Origin: Acinetobacter terrestris
Lineage (GTDB): Bacteria > Pseudomonadota > Gammaproteobacteria > Pseudomonadales > Moraxellaceae
DNA length: 32,152 bases
Direction of reading: 5' to 3'
Assembly: GCF_004331155.1 (NCBI RefSeq)
Contig: NZ_SJNZ01000031.1
Coordinates: 1-32,152 of the forward strand
Each line of letters starts with the position of its first letter. The first letter of the stretch is position 1. The position numbers were made by a program, and so were the translations under genes. Positions 7,406-15,479 of this stretch are shown here, piece by piece. The notes beneath the pieces are model-generated. The model was not told where the DNA came from. It did not search any database and was given only the letters and a program-made list of their open reading frames with translations.

Positions 7406-8876
7406 CTTGGTAGTTTAAAAGTTCCAGACAATGGAGAATGGTTTTACCCACACGGGCATGGGTTTCAATGGTGGTTATTTTAGGCCAAGTCGCCCGCTCA
7501 CCCTCACGTTGCAACAATTTGAACAAGTATGGTCGCGGGTTCTGAAACATATAACTATAGTGTCGCAAGCTATAATCACCGACAATATTTACATCGCCAT
7601 AATAACCCTGATCAATCACACCAAAACCATGATCGAGCAATCGTCGCACTGGTGGAATTTTTCCAACCCGGCCACGGGCAAAGTCCATAATTCCTTTGCT
7701 AATCACCTTGCCCTGACGGCGAACAATCCGTTCTGGCCAACTCAATAGATCTCGACGGTAGCGCTCAACATCACTTTGCATAAACGGCACAATATGAGGA
7801 TTGACCTGACTGGCGATGGTGTAATTTAAATTATACAGTCTCGCCATTTTCTCTTGCGGGAAATCACTGCGCACACTGCCATCCACCCAACGTGTATTTG
7901 CCATATAAGGGGTGAGTTGACCATTTTGACGCTTACTGGTGAGTTTAACCGGTGGAAATAAAATAGGCACAGCGCAGGATGCCAATACTGCACTCCACAC
8001 CAGCAAATCTGGCGAGGTATAGGCATTCAAAATCCGGGCTTCTTGTGAAGCATCATAAGGGGCAACCGCCACATTAATATGCAAACCGGAAATTTTAAAC
8101 GCTTCCTCAAAGGTCACATCACCCAAATTCTCAATCAAAAATTTCTTGAGGTATTTCACGTCGGCAACGCCACCGTTGCCTTTTAAAATTTCGCTAAATT
8201 TACGAAAATGAAAAGCTTCACTAAAGAAATTTTCACCATTTAAAAGACCTGAAATATCGGATGGTTTTGAAGTGCCTAACATCGCGGTCATAATGGCACC
8301 CGCACTTGAACCCGATAAAACCTTGGGCATTAAATCTTGTTCCAGCAATGCCTTACACACACCTGTATGAAACAATCCCAAGGTCGCACCACCTGAAAAC
8401 ATGATGGCAGGTTGCCCATATGCCTGTTTACAATGTTCGAAAAATTCAATTTTCTCGGCCCGACATAAACAAGAACACGATTCTGAAGCAATGTAGGCCA
8501 GACTTTCACTGACTTCTTCCACATAATCTTCTATGATTTTTTTTGTTCCCACATATGTGGCAGTAAACAACATTGGATTTGCGATATTGGCAATATCATA
8601 GCTTAGACCTTCACGTAATATGTACATGAGATCTTCAGTACGTTTTTGGAAACGGTAGCGTCTTAAGCGGCTTAACCGCTCTGATATAATTTCGGCATCA
8701 AAATAAGGTGAACAGTTATCATATTTCCATTCCTGAGCGCCCGTTTCTTCATCTATTTCTAAGGCGATACTTTTCCATTCTTCATATGTTTCAGCTGTTT
8801 CCAGTTGGCGCTTTAATTTTTTTATGCGATACGCTTGATGTGGATTAATATCCTGTGTGAAATCTTTAAATAGCAT
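7365..8876 (-). CDS. Patatin-like phospholipase/lipase with DUF3336 N-terminal domain
   Basis: The protein has 503 residues. Residues 1-140 match the helical DUF3336 region that precedes patatin in fungal and plant triacylglycerol lipases (TGL3/4/5, SDP1) and bacterial relatives. The patatin core follows: oxyanion segment SGGATLG at 161-167, nucleophile elbow GSSAG at 189-193 with S191, and catalytic Asp332 in VDGS. Both members of the Ser-Asp dyad are present, so it should be active. There is no signal peptide, so it is cytosolic or peripheral. It is the first gene of a two-gene unit, its stop lying within the kinase gene. Given the lipid storage known in Acinetobacter, mobilising triacylglycerol or wax ester is a reasonable inference; phospholipid is the alternative substrate. 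Confidence 0.88.
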   Translation of the reverse strand: MLFKDFTQDINPHQAYRIKKLKRQLETAETYEEWKSIALEIDEETGAQEWKYDNCSPYFDAEIISERLSRLRRYRFQKRTEDLMYILREGLSYDIANIANPMLFTATYVGTKKIIEDYVEEVSESLAYIASESCSCLCRAEKIEFFEHCKQAYGQPAIMFSGGATLGLFHTGVCKALLEQDLMPKVLSGSSAGAIMTAMLGTSKPSDISGLLNGENFFSEAFHFRKFSEILKGNGGVADVKYLKKFLIENLGDVTFEEAFKISGLHINVAVAPYDASQEARILNAYTSPDLLVWSAVLASCAVPILFPPVKLTSKRQNGQLTPYMANTRWVDGSVRSDFPQEKMARLYNLNYTIASQVNPHIVPFMQSDVERYRRDLLSWPERIVRRQGKVISKGIMDFARGRVGKIPPVRRLLDHGFGVIDQGYYGDVNIVGDYSLRHYSYMFQNPRPYLFKLLQREGERATWPKITTIETHARVGKTILHCLELLNYQDDPAQKQAEFIAV

Positions 8877-8924
8877 ATCTATCCCTCAAACACTTTCATT
8901 TTTATTTCGCCTTTCTGACAGCTT

Positions 8925-8953
8925 ATCACACATAACATTGACAGAAAACTCAA
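8925..8953 (-). promoter_or_regulatory. Candidate promoter for the patatin-kinase unit
   Basis: On the minus strand TTGAGT (8948-8953) is followed after 17 bases by TGTGAT (8925-8930), each matching four of six consensus bases. It lies about 50 bases before the patatin start. Confidence 0.3.
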
Positions 8954-8983
8954 GGGATGGTGATTGCAAAAATGCCTATTCCA

Positions 8984-9011
8984 TTGGCAAATCATGACTA
9001 TTTGATATACA
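8984..9011 (+). promoter_or_regulatory. Candidate promoter for the DUF815 ATPase gene
   Basis: TTGGCA at 8984-8989 and TATACA at 9006-9011 are separated by 16 bases and lie about 50 bases before the ATG. Confidence 0.5.
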
Positions 9012-9062
9012 GTTCTTCAGTAAAACTCCCCTTTTACTTTTACACGTATAAGCTGAACAATC

Positions 9063-9935
9063 ATGGCAACAATCGATTTACCTGAGCATATTTTACAAGC
9101 ACTTTCTAATGTACTCCAACAACTCCAGCAAAATTTACCAGAGCTGAAACAGCAAACCGACTTTTCAGCATCTGCTTTTAAATGGCAAGACCAACAATTA
9201 AAAGCCATTCAGCAGCCTAAAAAAATGTATTTGAATGATTTAAAAGGTATTGAAAGACAAAAAGAAAAAGTGATCCAAAATACCCTGCAATTCCTCAAGG
9301 GCTTACCGGCTAACGATGTTTTACTTACTGGCTCACGTGGTACGGGTAAATCATCCATTGTCCGTGCCCTACTCACTCAATACGAAGCAGAAGGTTTACG
9401 TTTAATTGAAATTGAACGTGATGATTTGTCTGACCTCCCCCTTATTCAGAAGCTGATTGAAAACCGTCCTGAAAAATTTATTGTCTATTGTGATGATTTA
9501 GCCTTCAACGCAGAAGATGAAAATTATCGCAGTCTAAAAAGTGTTTTAGATGGTTCATTACAATCTGGTTCAAGTAATTTTATTATTTATGCGACCAGTA
9601 ACCGCCGTCATTTACTGCCCGAATTCATGCATGAAAATACACCGGTAACGCGGGTTGATGTTCCACAATATAACGAATTACATCCTCAGGAAGCGATTGA
9701 AGAGAAAATTTCGTTATCTGATCGTTTTGGAATGTGGTTGTCGTTTTATCCTATGGACCAAAATTTGTATTTGGAAATTGTGGAACATTATTTAGCAAGA
9801 GCCAATATAGCTCTGGATGAACCTACACGTGCCGAAGCATTGCGCTGGTGTCAGGCTCGCGGGCAGCGTTCAGGGCGTGCAGCCTATCAGTTTTCTAAAC
9901 ACTGGATTGGTTCACAGCAATTAAAATCGTTATAA
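9063..9935 (+). CDS. DUF815 family AAA-type ATP-binding protein
   Basis: This 290-residue P-loop ATPase has the layout of the DUF815 family. An N-terminal helical region (1-80) includes the family's GIERQKEKV segment that precedes the nucleotide site. Walker A GSRGTGKS is at 90-97 and Walker B FIVYCDDLAF near 139-148, followed by LKSVLDGSL and a sensor-like IIYATSNRRHL. The C-terminal region has the small helical lid (SDRFGMWLSFYPMDQ and the arginine-rich RGQRSGRAA segment). The role of the family is not established; it resembles MoxR/ClpX-type remodellers and DnaA-like loaders. It diverges from the patatin gene across 186 bases. The ATG has only a weak ribosome site. Confidence 0.85.
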   Translation: MATIDLPEHILQALSNVLQQLQQNLPELKQQTDFSASAFKWQDQQLKAIQQPKKMYLNDLKGIERQKEKVIQNTLQFLKGLPANDVLLTGSRGTGKSSIVRALLTQYEAEGLRLIEIERDDLSDLPLIQKLIENRPEKFIVYCDDLAFNAEDENYRSLKSVLDGSLQSGSSNFIIYATSNRRHLLPEFMHENTPVTRVDVPQYNELHPQEAIEEKISLSDRFGMWLSFYPMDQNLYLEIVEHYLARANIALDEPTRAEALRWCQARGQRSGRAAYQFSKHWIGSQQLKSL

Positions 9936-10249
9936 TTTTTCATCATTTAGCCATTTTCAATCCCATGTTAAATACTGAAATAATGATCTAAATTTCACAT
10001 CAAGAGGGTTGTATATCTTGATTTCAGTGATTACAGTTTGTAAAAAATTCTGGATTATTTACACTTCCAGATCCTCTCCCTAAAAAACTTGAATCATTTT
10101 ATTTGGACGATATAAACAACTATTGTGATGTCCATTGCAATTTTGACATATCAAAGTCCAGCAAAATGCTTCAAACTCGGCAAAACCTCTTGAGAGTCGC
10201 GAATATTGTTCATTATTCAGTGGACTCTCTCATTTCAAGGAATCTCCCA
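9936..10249. other. Leader and intergenic region before the DUF4385 gene
   Basis: This 314-base stretch has no gene I trust. The frame of the next gene stays open from 10103, but that part has poor coding character and no ribosome site. The last 70 bases contain the hairpin listed separately. No clear terminator for the ATPase gene and no convincing promoter were found by eye. Confidence 0.5.
10192..10229 (+). promoter_or_regulatory. Two-tier hairpin in the leader of the DUF4385 gene
   Basis: GAGAGTC at 10192-10198 pairs with GACTCTC at 10223-10229. Nested inside, GAATA at 10201-10205 pairs with TATTC at 10214-10218, leaving an eight-base apical loop and a small internal loop. The hairpin ends seven bases before the AAGG of the ribosome site. 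There is no T run, so it is not a terminator. In addition CTTGA at 10189-10193 could pair with TCAAG at 10235-10239, covering the ribosome site. Confidence 0.45.
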
Positions 10250-10816
10250 ATGACCAATAACGAACAAGATTCATTAACGCCTAAGCCTGACGCCCAACCA
10301 TTTTCACGCAGCTTTGACTTTTCTCTCGACTTTGAAAAGATTAATTTTAGAAAGCGTCCAGAGTTGTATCGCATTGGTCGTGGTGAAGAAGGTGTTTTAT
10401 TGGTTGAACCGTATAAATCTGAAATTTTGCCGTTGTGGCAATTTGAAGATGAAGCTCAGGCCACTGAAAGTAGCGCGAAAATTTTTGCATTATTTCTAGA
10501 TTATTTAGAGAAAAATGATTTTGTTGGCGCAGACATGGCAAGAAAGTTTTTGTTGATGGGCTATACCCGTGCGCGTCGTTATGCACATCATAAAAAAGGC
10601 ACCCACAAAACCGGCCGAAAAAATAAAGGCGTTACACCTAAAGTTAAAGTAGCACTCAATGATGCTGTTACAACTGAAAAACAGCCACGTAGCACTGAAG
10701 ATCAGGTGAAAGCTACTGTTGCGAAAATCTTTAAAGATAAGAGCGATCAAGCAAAATTAAATCCCAAATACAGTGAGCTTAAAGAGCAATTCAATGAGTT
10801 GATCCGTCAGGATTAA
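10250..10816 (+). CDS. DUF4385 domain-containing protein
   Basis: Starting at ATG 10250, preceded by AAGGAA at 10237-10242, the product has 188 residues. The N-terminal 20 residues look disordered; then FSLDFEKINFRKRPELYRIGRGEEGVLLVEPYKSEI-type sequence (about residues 24-58) and the helical LLMGYTRARRYAHHK segment (about 98-112) fit the DUF4385 family. The C-terminal third is Lys-rich and acidic by turns (KGVTPKVKV; STEDQVKATVAKIFKD), perhaps nucleic-acid or protein binding. The function is unknown. The frame is open for 49 more codons upstream, but the ribosome site chooses this start. A strong terminator follows. Confidence 0.8.
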   Translation: MTNNEQDSLTPKPDAQPFSRSFDFSLDFEKINFRKRPELYRIGRGEEGVLLVEPYKSEILPLWQFEDEAQATESSAKIFALFLDYLEKNDFVGADMARKFLLMGYTRARRYAHHKKGTHKTGRKNKGVTPKVKVALNDAVTTEKQPRSTEDQVKATVAKIFKDKSDQAKLNPKYSELKEQFNELIRQD

Positions 10817-10856
10817 TTGAATGCTGTCATTGAACTATCAATGATCGTTAACACTT

Positions 10857-10893
10857 AAAGAGCAATTTCAAATTTAGAAATTGCTCTTTTTTC
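10857..10893 (+). terminator. Terminator after the DUF4385 gene
   Basis: AAAGAGCAATTTC pairs perfectly with GAAATTGCTCTTT around a seven-base loop and is followed by further T residues. The 13-base stem lies 40 bases past the stop and could also work in the reverse direction. Confidence 0.88.
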
Positions 10894-10904
10894 ATTGTCT
10901 CAAA

Positions 10905-11044
10905 TCATTTTTCAACGTATAGCGTTTCATGGCCTTGTTCTACAAATCCAAGTCCAGGCTTGCTTCACTTTTATGATTGAAATCAACAAAGAAGTCTTTC
11001 TTCTTATAAGAAGTAGCAATGCAGCCATCCCCCAAGCTGAAATA
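10905..11044 (-). pseudogene. Possible decayed gene remnant, GNAT-like
   Basis: Read on the minus strand, one frame gives ATSYKKKDFFVDFNHKSEAS up to a stop at 10940-10942, and a second frame continues LGFVEQGHETLYVEK to a stop at 10905-10907. A single frameshift around 10950-10962 would join them. NxKSEA followed closely by LGFVEQG is reminiscent of the C-terminal strands of GNAT acetyltransferases. There is no start codon context and the upstream part has stops. This could be chance, and the plus-strand 62-codon ORF across it has no ribosome site. Confidence 0.22.
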
Positions 11045-11128
11045 CTAGATATTGGAAAAACTCCAAAGCTATATTCAAGATAACAATCAACTGTTTCAAG
11101 TCATAAATGCTGAAACAAGCCCGATAAA

Positions 11129-11151
11129 AAAAGAGGCATTGAGCCTCTTTT
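11129..11151 (-). terminator. Terminator after tsaD
   Basis: On the minus strand AAAAGAGGC pairs with GCCTCTTTT around a five-base loop and continues into T residues, 15 bases past the tsaD stop. Confidence 0.85.
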
Positions 11152-11165
11152 AAAATTTTTAAAAC

Positions 11166-12182
11166 TTATGCTTCTGTAGGATTGGTCAATTCAGTCATCG
11201 GCCAACGCGGAGTCGTGGTCACAGACAAGCCATCACACTGCCCTGCTTTTAAACGTTGATAACCGGCAAAGGCAATCATTGCGCCATTATCAGTACATAA
11301 AGCAGGTTCTGCATAATATACTTGTGCCTGAATTTTAGCTAAGTCTGCTTCTAAACGTTCACGTAAACGCTTGTTGGCACTGACACCACCTGCAATTACC
11401 AAACGTTTTAAACCTGTTTGCTTGAGCGCTTTAACCGACTTTTTCACCAAGGTATCCACCAAGGCTTCCTGGAACGATGCTGCAATATCCGCTTCACGGT
11501 TCTGACCTTCAACTTTTTTCAATTGAATTGAAACAGCCGTCTTTAAACCACTGAATGAAAAGTCCAGACCTTGATGCAACATCGGACGTGGGAAATCAAA
11601 GGCTATTGCGCTACCTTGCAATGCCAATTTAGAAATATTTGGCCCGCCTGGATAGGCCAAGCCCATCATTTTCGCGACTTTATCGAAAGCCTCACCCGCT
11701 GCATCATCAATCGATTCGCCAAGCAATTCATATTGACCAATACCGTGCGCTGCCATGAGCTGGGTATGGCCACCAGAGACCAATAAAGCGACAAACGGAA
11801 ACTCTGGTGGTGTAGCTGATAATAAAGGTGCAAGCATATGGCCTTCCATATGATGTACACCAATGGCCGGTTTATTCAGTGCAAATGCCAGGGTACGACC
11901 GAATAATGCACCCGTCATTAATGCGCCCATCAGACCTGGACCACGGGTATATGCAATGGCATCAATTTGTGATTTTTTGATATTACTTTGTTCAAGCAAC
12001 TGATTAATTAAAGGAATTAATTTTCTTACATGGTCACGTGAAGCCAGTTCAGGAACAACACCACCATATTCTGCATGCAGTTTAATCTGACTATATAACA
12101 CCTGTCCTATCAAGCCGACTTCACTGTCATAGAGTGCTAACCCAGTTTCATCACAAGAAGTTTCTAAGCCAAGAACGATCAT
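11166..12182 (-). CDS. tsaD: tRNA N6-threonylcarbamoyladenosine synthase catalytic subunit TsaD
   Basis: TsaD transfers the threonylcarbamoyl group from TC-AMP to A37 of ANN-decoding tRNAs, working with TsaB and TsaE. At 338 residues it has family length. The N-terminal [14 protein letters not shown] is the ASKHA nucleotide-binding start; H111 and H115 in HHMEGH bind the metal; LVSGGHTQL and [12 protein letters not shown] are conserved phosphate and adenosine segments; [10 protein letters not shown] lies near the C-terminus. It diverges from rpsU, the classic arrangement in gammaproteobacteria around the macromolecular synthesis genes. A promoter with TATAAT is present upstream. Confidence 0.97.
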   Translation of the reverse strand: MIVLGLETSCDETGLALYDSEVGLIGQVLYSQIKLHAEYGGVVPELASRDHVRKLIPLINQLLEQSNIKKSQIDAIAYTRGPGLMGALMTGALFGRTLAFALNKPAIGVHHMEGHMLAPLLSATPPEFPFVALLVSGGHTQLMAAHGIGQYELLGESIDDAAGEAFDKVAKMMGLAYPGGPNISKLALQGSAIAFDFPRPMLHQGLDFSFSGLKTAVSIQLKKVEGQNREADIAASFQEALVDTLVKKSVKALKQTGLKRLVIAGGVSANKRLRERLEADLAKIQAQVYYAEPALCTDNGAMIAFAGYQRLKAGQCDGLSVTTTPRWPMTELTNPTEA

Positions 12183-12221
12183 TAAACTGCCTTTTACCCG
12201 TATCTAAATATTGCTAAAGCT

Positions 12222-12249
12222 ATTATAGACTTGTGATATGAGATGTAAA
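12222..12249 (-). promoter_or_regulatory. Promoter for tsaD
   Basis: On the minus strand TTTACA (12244-12249) is followed after 16 bases by a perfect TATAAT (12222-12227), about 40 bases before the tsaD ATG. Confidence 0.6.
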
Positions 12250-12327
12250 TGAGTAAAATACTGTCCTTCACTTGTGATCTAAGGCAATCGTGCCATAGAT
12301 CTTATCCATAACTTATGAGGATTCTTC

Positions 12328-12543
12328 ATGCCACAAGTTAAATTGAAAGAAGGCGAACCAGTAGACGTAGCCATCCGTCGTTTCAAACGTTCATGCGAAA
12401 AAGCTGGTGTTTTAGCAGACGTTCGTAAACGCGAATTCTACGAAAAACCAACTCAAGAACGTAAACGTAAAAAAGCTGCTGCAGTTAAACGCTACCAAAA
12501 GAAATTGGCGCGTGAGTCTGTACGTACTACTCGCCTTTACTAA
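12328..12543 (+). CDS. rpsU: 30S ribosomal protein S21
   Basis: The 71-residue, strongly basic protein has the S21 sequence throughout: a [24 protein letters not shown] N-terminus, [13 protein letters not shown] in the middle, and a basic C-terminus. S21 helps mRNA binding and initiation on the small subunit. TGAGGATT about nine bases before the ATG is a good ribosome site. It is followed after 34 bases by yqeY, likely in the same transcript; dnaG, the usual partner in enterics, is not next to it here. Confidence 0.97.
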
Positions 12544-12577
12544 GATTAATTTGTGATTGACTGCCTGGACAAGATAA

Positions 12578-13024
12578 ATGACTACTTTAAAAAACCAAAT
12601 AACGGACGTTTTGAAAGCAACTATGCGTGCCAAAGAAATGTCGAAGTTAACGGTAATACGTGGTCTTCAGGCGGCAATTAAGCAAATCGAAATCGATGAG
12701 CGCAAAGAGCTTGACGATGTTCAAGTTCTTGCGGTCATTGAAAAGCAAATCAAACAACGTAAAGATTCGATTAAAGCCTTTGAAGGCGCTAATCGACAAG
12801 ACTTAGCTAGTAAGGAACAAGCCGAACTTGAGATTTTATCTCAATTTCTACCAGCAGCTATGACTGAGGAAGAGCTTGATTCTATCATTGCGCAGACTAT
12901 TTCTGCTCAAGAAGCTACTAGCATGAAAGATATGGGTAAGGTGATGAATTCTCTGCGTCCGCTCATAGCCGGGCGCGCCGATCCTGCACAAGTTTCAGCT
13001 AAAATCAAAGCTAAACTTGCATAA
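12578..13024 (+). CDS. yqeY: GatB/YqeY domain-containing protein
   Basis: The 148-residue protein is a stand-alone YqeY: an N-terminal four-helix part (LKNQITDVLKATMRAKEMSK; IRGLQAAIKQIEIDERKE; IEKQIKQRKDSI) and a C-terminal three-helix GatB-tail-like part (MGKVMNSLRPLIAGRADPAQVS). GatB uses this tail to bind tRNA in transamidation; YqeY itself has unproven function, probably tRNA related. It lies next to rpsU in many bacteria, as here, and probably shares its promoter. Confidence 0.92.
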   Translation: MTTLKNQITDVLKATMRAKEMSKLTVIRGLQAAIKQIEIDERKELDDVQVLAVIEKQIKQRKDSIKAFEGANRQDLASKEQAELEILSQFLPAAMTEEELDSIIAQTISAQEATSMKDMGKVMNSLRPLIAGRADPAQVSAKIKAKLA

Positions 13025-13055
13025 CCCCACTTCTATATAATTCTTGATTTAACGT

Positions 13056-13083
13056 TGAACTGCCTTTACTTAAAGACAGTTCA
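13056..13083 (+). terminator. Hairpin after yqeY, possible weak terminator
   Basis: TGAACTG pairs with CAGTTCA and, after one mismatch, CTTT pairs with AAAG around a four-base loop. It is 31 bases past the yqeY stop. No clean T run follows in the plus direction, so it may act as an RNA 3' end stabiliser or a weak two-way terminator. Confidence 0.5.
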
Positions 13084-13097
13084 GGCGTATTTCCTTC

Positions 13098-13460
13098 TTA
13101 TTTCAGATCACACTGAATATTATATTTTTTCAACATCAGCATTTCTTTTGATGCCATCACTTGATGAATCACATCCTGCTTGGTCATTTGTCTAAATTGA
13201 CGGTCTAAAGAATCCCGGTTTCGATCCGCTGCTTGATACAGCTGTTCCACGTAATTAGCTACGATTCCGCAGAATTGAACGTGCTGTTGTGAAGTAAAAC
13301 TGGTTTGCTGAGCATCCAAGCTGTTAAAAAAAATTCTGACGTCCTGCTTATACTGTTCAGAAATTTTCTCCACCGATGTTACATATTGTTCAACACCTGC
13401 CAAGGCAATATTTGATGTCGCACACCCCATTAAAAAACAACAAAATAATATTTTTTTCAT
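13098..13460 (-). CDS. Small exported protein of unknown function
   Basis: This 120-residue protein begins MKKILFCCFLMGCATS, a Sec signal. Two processing routes are possible: signal peptidase I after NIALA (residue 21), or lipoprotein processing at C13 in LMGC, which has a non-ideal Met before the Gly. The mature part is helical and rich in Gln, with one Cys (CGIVANYVEQLYQAA) and another near the C-terminus (IQCDLK), which could form a disulfide. I do not recognise a family. It is convergent with yqeY and separated from the upstream GFA gene by 81 bases. Confidence 0.65.
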   Translation of the reverse strand: MKKILFCCFLMGCATSNIALAGVEQYVTSVEKISEQYKQDVRIFFNSLDAQQTSFTSQQHVQFCGIVANYVEQLYQAADRNRDSLDRQFRQMTKQDVIHQVMASKEMLMLKKYNIQCDLK

Positions 13461-13541
13461 AATTCAATCAATACTGTTCATCGTTAGAAATATAAATCCA
13501 ACCTAAGATTATCATAGACTTGAAGTTTCTAGATGCAGATT

Positions 13542-13910
13542 TTATTCATCAATATGCAAAAAAGATGGCTTGTATTGGCTATAAGCTTGCTCTGTAGGGG
13601 CGGGTAATTTACCTGAAGTAACCGTTCCCAGGCGCAAACGAATAATTTCAGGCAAATCTACCCGATAAGAATAAATTGGACTAGCGCATTCCTGACAAAA
13701 AACCCGTGCCTTATTTGGGCTATGAAAATATTCTTTTAGAAATTTAATGCCACTGCTAATTTCAAATTTGGATTTTTGCAAAGGACTGTTCCAGCCAAAA
13801 ATTGAACCTTGAGCCATTTGACAGTCTTTGCAGTAACATATGATGGTTTTTTCAATTTCACCATGATAACGATACTTCACTATTCCACATAAGCATTGAC
13901 CTTCTAGCAT
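13542..13910 (-). CDS. GFA family (Gfa-like, CENP-V) zinc-binding protein
   Basis: The 122-residue product has the cysteine pattern of the GFA family (named after glutathione-dependent formaldehyde-activating enzyme): C6 and C8 in GQCLCG, C25, C27 and C30 in CYCKDCQ, and C72 and C75 in FCQECASP. These bind two zinc ions. Family members often lack a proven reaction, so formaldehyde activation should not be assumed. The length is typical. An adequate ribosome site (AAGGAG as read on the minus strand at about 13917-13922) supports the start. Confidence 0.87.
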   Translation of the reverse strand: MLEGQCLCGIVKYRYHGEIEKTIICYCKDCQMAQGSIFGWNSPLQKSKFEISSGIKFLKEYFHSPNKARVFCQECASPIYSYRVDLPEIIRLRLGTVTSGKLPAPTEQAYSQYKPSFLHIDE

Positions 13911-13953
13911 GCTTAACTCCTTTTTATTATCATTGCAAAATCATCATCTGCGA

Positions 13954-15393
13954 TTAGATTCTTAGCTGTCGCTCTTTTTGCATTTCATTAAGGCGAATTT
14001 TTAGTTTTGTAGACAACAGTTCATTATTTTTGATCAAGCGCTGTGCATGCAATAAGGACTTAATCGCATTTTCTTCCCAGCCGGACCAATATTCCACTTC
14101 CGCACGATAACGCAATACATTAACCGTTCTAAACGGTGACTGCTGATCAATATTTGCAACTTGCTGCATCAAGCGCCAGGCCTGAATATCACGAGAGTTC
14201 TTATTAATAAAACGCTGAAGCAAGTTCTGGGCTTGAGTAACCTGTTTTTGACGAATAAATACTTCAGTCAATTTAAAGGCCAAAGCCCGATTTTCGGGCA
14301 TAATTCGTGCGGCAGACTGAATTGATTTATAGGCTTCATCGGTTTTATTTTGTCCTAAATAAATATCGGTTTGAATGAGTACCAACAAATTATTTAGGCG
14401 CTGCTGTGCCTTTGCCTGATCCAAAACTTGCTGAGCTAAAACATAGTCGCCTTGTTTGAGATAAAAAGCCGATAAAGCCAACTGCCCTGCAAAATTTTTA
14501 CGATTGGCCAGAATCTGTAATTGCTGTTCAGTGGCCTGATTGGAAATTACCCGACTGTACCATTTCAGTATTTCAAAATCCTCATCATGCAAACTTGATT
14601 TGACTCTAGGAAACTGGTTCGCCCTTAAACGTGCTTCACTCATCCGTTCCGTACTTAAGGGATGGGTTAACCAAAAGTCAGGCAAGAAACTGACCTTACT
14701 GGTTGATCGATCCATCACTTCAAAAAAGTCAGCCATACTTTGCGGATTATAGCCAGCAGTATACATATACTGCATACCAATCCGGTCAGCTTCACGCTCC
14801 TGGTTACGGCTGTAATTCAACTGCTTATCCATTAATGCAGCCTGTGAACCCAACATCACGGCTGTACCCACATCACCATCGGCCTGCGAAGCCACCAATG
14901 CTCCCACCAAAAGCCCTGCCAAAGTCAGCAGGCCCTGTCCCTTAAAAGCTTCTTGCGAACGGCTGTAATGACGTTGCGATACATGTGCAACCTCATGCGC
15001 CATCACGCCCGCCACTTCATCCATATTTCGAGCAGAAATCACCATTCCTGTATTAATGGCAAATAACCCGCCAGGAACAGCAAAAGCATTGATTTGAGGA
15101 TCATTGATAATGACCAGCCCTATAGGCTGTCCAAGCTGGGTCTGACTTAAAATATGGGAAAATACACTGACCAATTGATCTTCTAGCCATGGATTTTGCA
15201 GCACAGGCATTTGTTTATGAACTTCACGAAATACTTTTTCGCCAATCATTTTTTCTTTTTGTTGGTCAATTAAACCGACACCACTGCCAATTTCGGGAAC
15301 ATTAAACTGGGGCATTGAATTCAGATTCGCACTGTGCGTCGATCCCGCAATTGCGACCAAACCAATACTGCAAGCCAATAAAAACCGTTTCAA
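13954..15393 (-). CDS. bepA: Periplasmic M48 metalloprotease with TPR domain, BepA-like
   Basis: The 479-residue protein starts with a signal peptide (1-21). The M48 protease domain has HEVAH at 133-137 and a third zinc ligand in the EREADRIGM segment near 200. The C-terminal half (about 290-470) consists of TPR-like helical repeats. This is the layout of BepA (YfgC), which degrades stalled LptD and BAM intermediates and helps outer membrane assembly. An intact active site distinguishes it from the other M48-fold protein at 17229-19118. No clear partner genes lie beside it. Confidence 0.88.
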   Translation of the reverse strand: MKRFLLACSIGLVAIAGSTHSANLNSMPQFNVPEIGSGVGLIDQQKEKMIGEKVFREVHKQMPVLQNPWLEDQLVSVFSHILSQTQLGQPIGLVIINDPQINAFAVPGGLFAINTGMVISARNMDEVAGVMAHEVAHVSQRHYSRSQEAFKGQGLLTLAGLLVGALVASQADGDVGTAVMLGSQAALMDKQLNYSRNQEREADRIGMQYMYTAGYNPQSMADFFEVMDRSTSKVSFLPDFWLTHPLSTERMSEARLRANQFPRVKSSLHDEDFEILKWYSRVISNQATEQQLQILANRKNFAGQLALSAFYLKQGDYVLAQQVLDQAKAQQRLNNLLVLIQTDIYLGQNKTDEAYKSIQSAARIMPENRALAFKLTEVFIRQKQVTQAQNLLQRFINKNSRDIQAWRLMQQVANIDQQSPFRTVNVLRYRAEVEYWSGWEENAIKSLLHAQRLIKNNELLSTKLKIRLNEMQKERQLRI

Positions 15394-15479
15394 TGTTATA
15401 TTCTCAAACTGCTTTTTTTCAATTTATCAGACTATAACATTGAAAATTGGAGGGATTTGCAATGAAGTGTTATTAAATT

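Noticed and set aside
10103..10249. N-terminal extension of the DUF4385 protein by 49 codons
   Set aside because: No ribosome site at 10103, poor coding character, and a good ribosome site before ATG 10250; the stretch also folds as a hairpin leader.
10895..11083. 62-codon plus-strand ORF after the DUF4385 terminator
   Set aside because: There is no ribosome site and no recognisable family; the opposite strand looks more protein-like.
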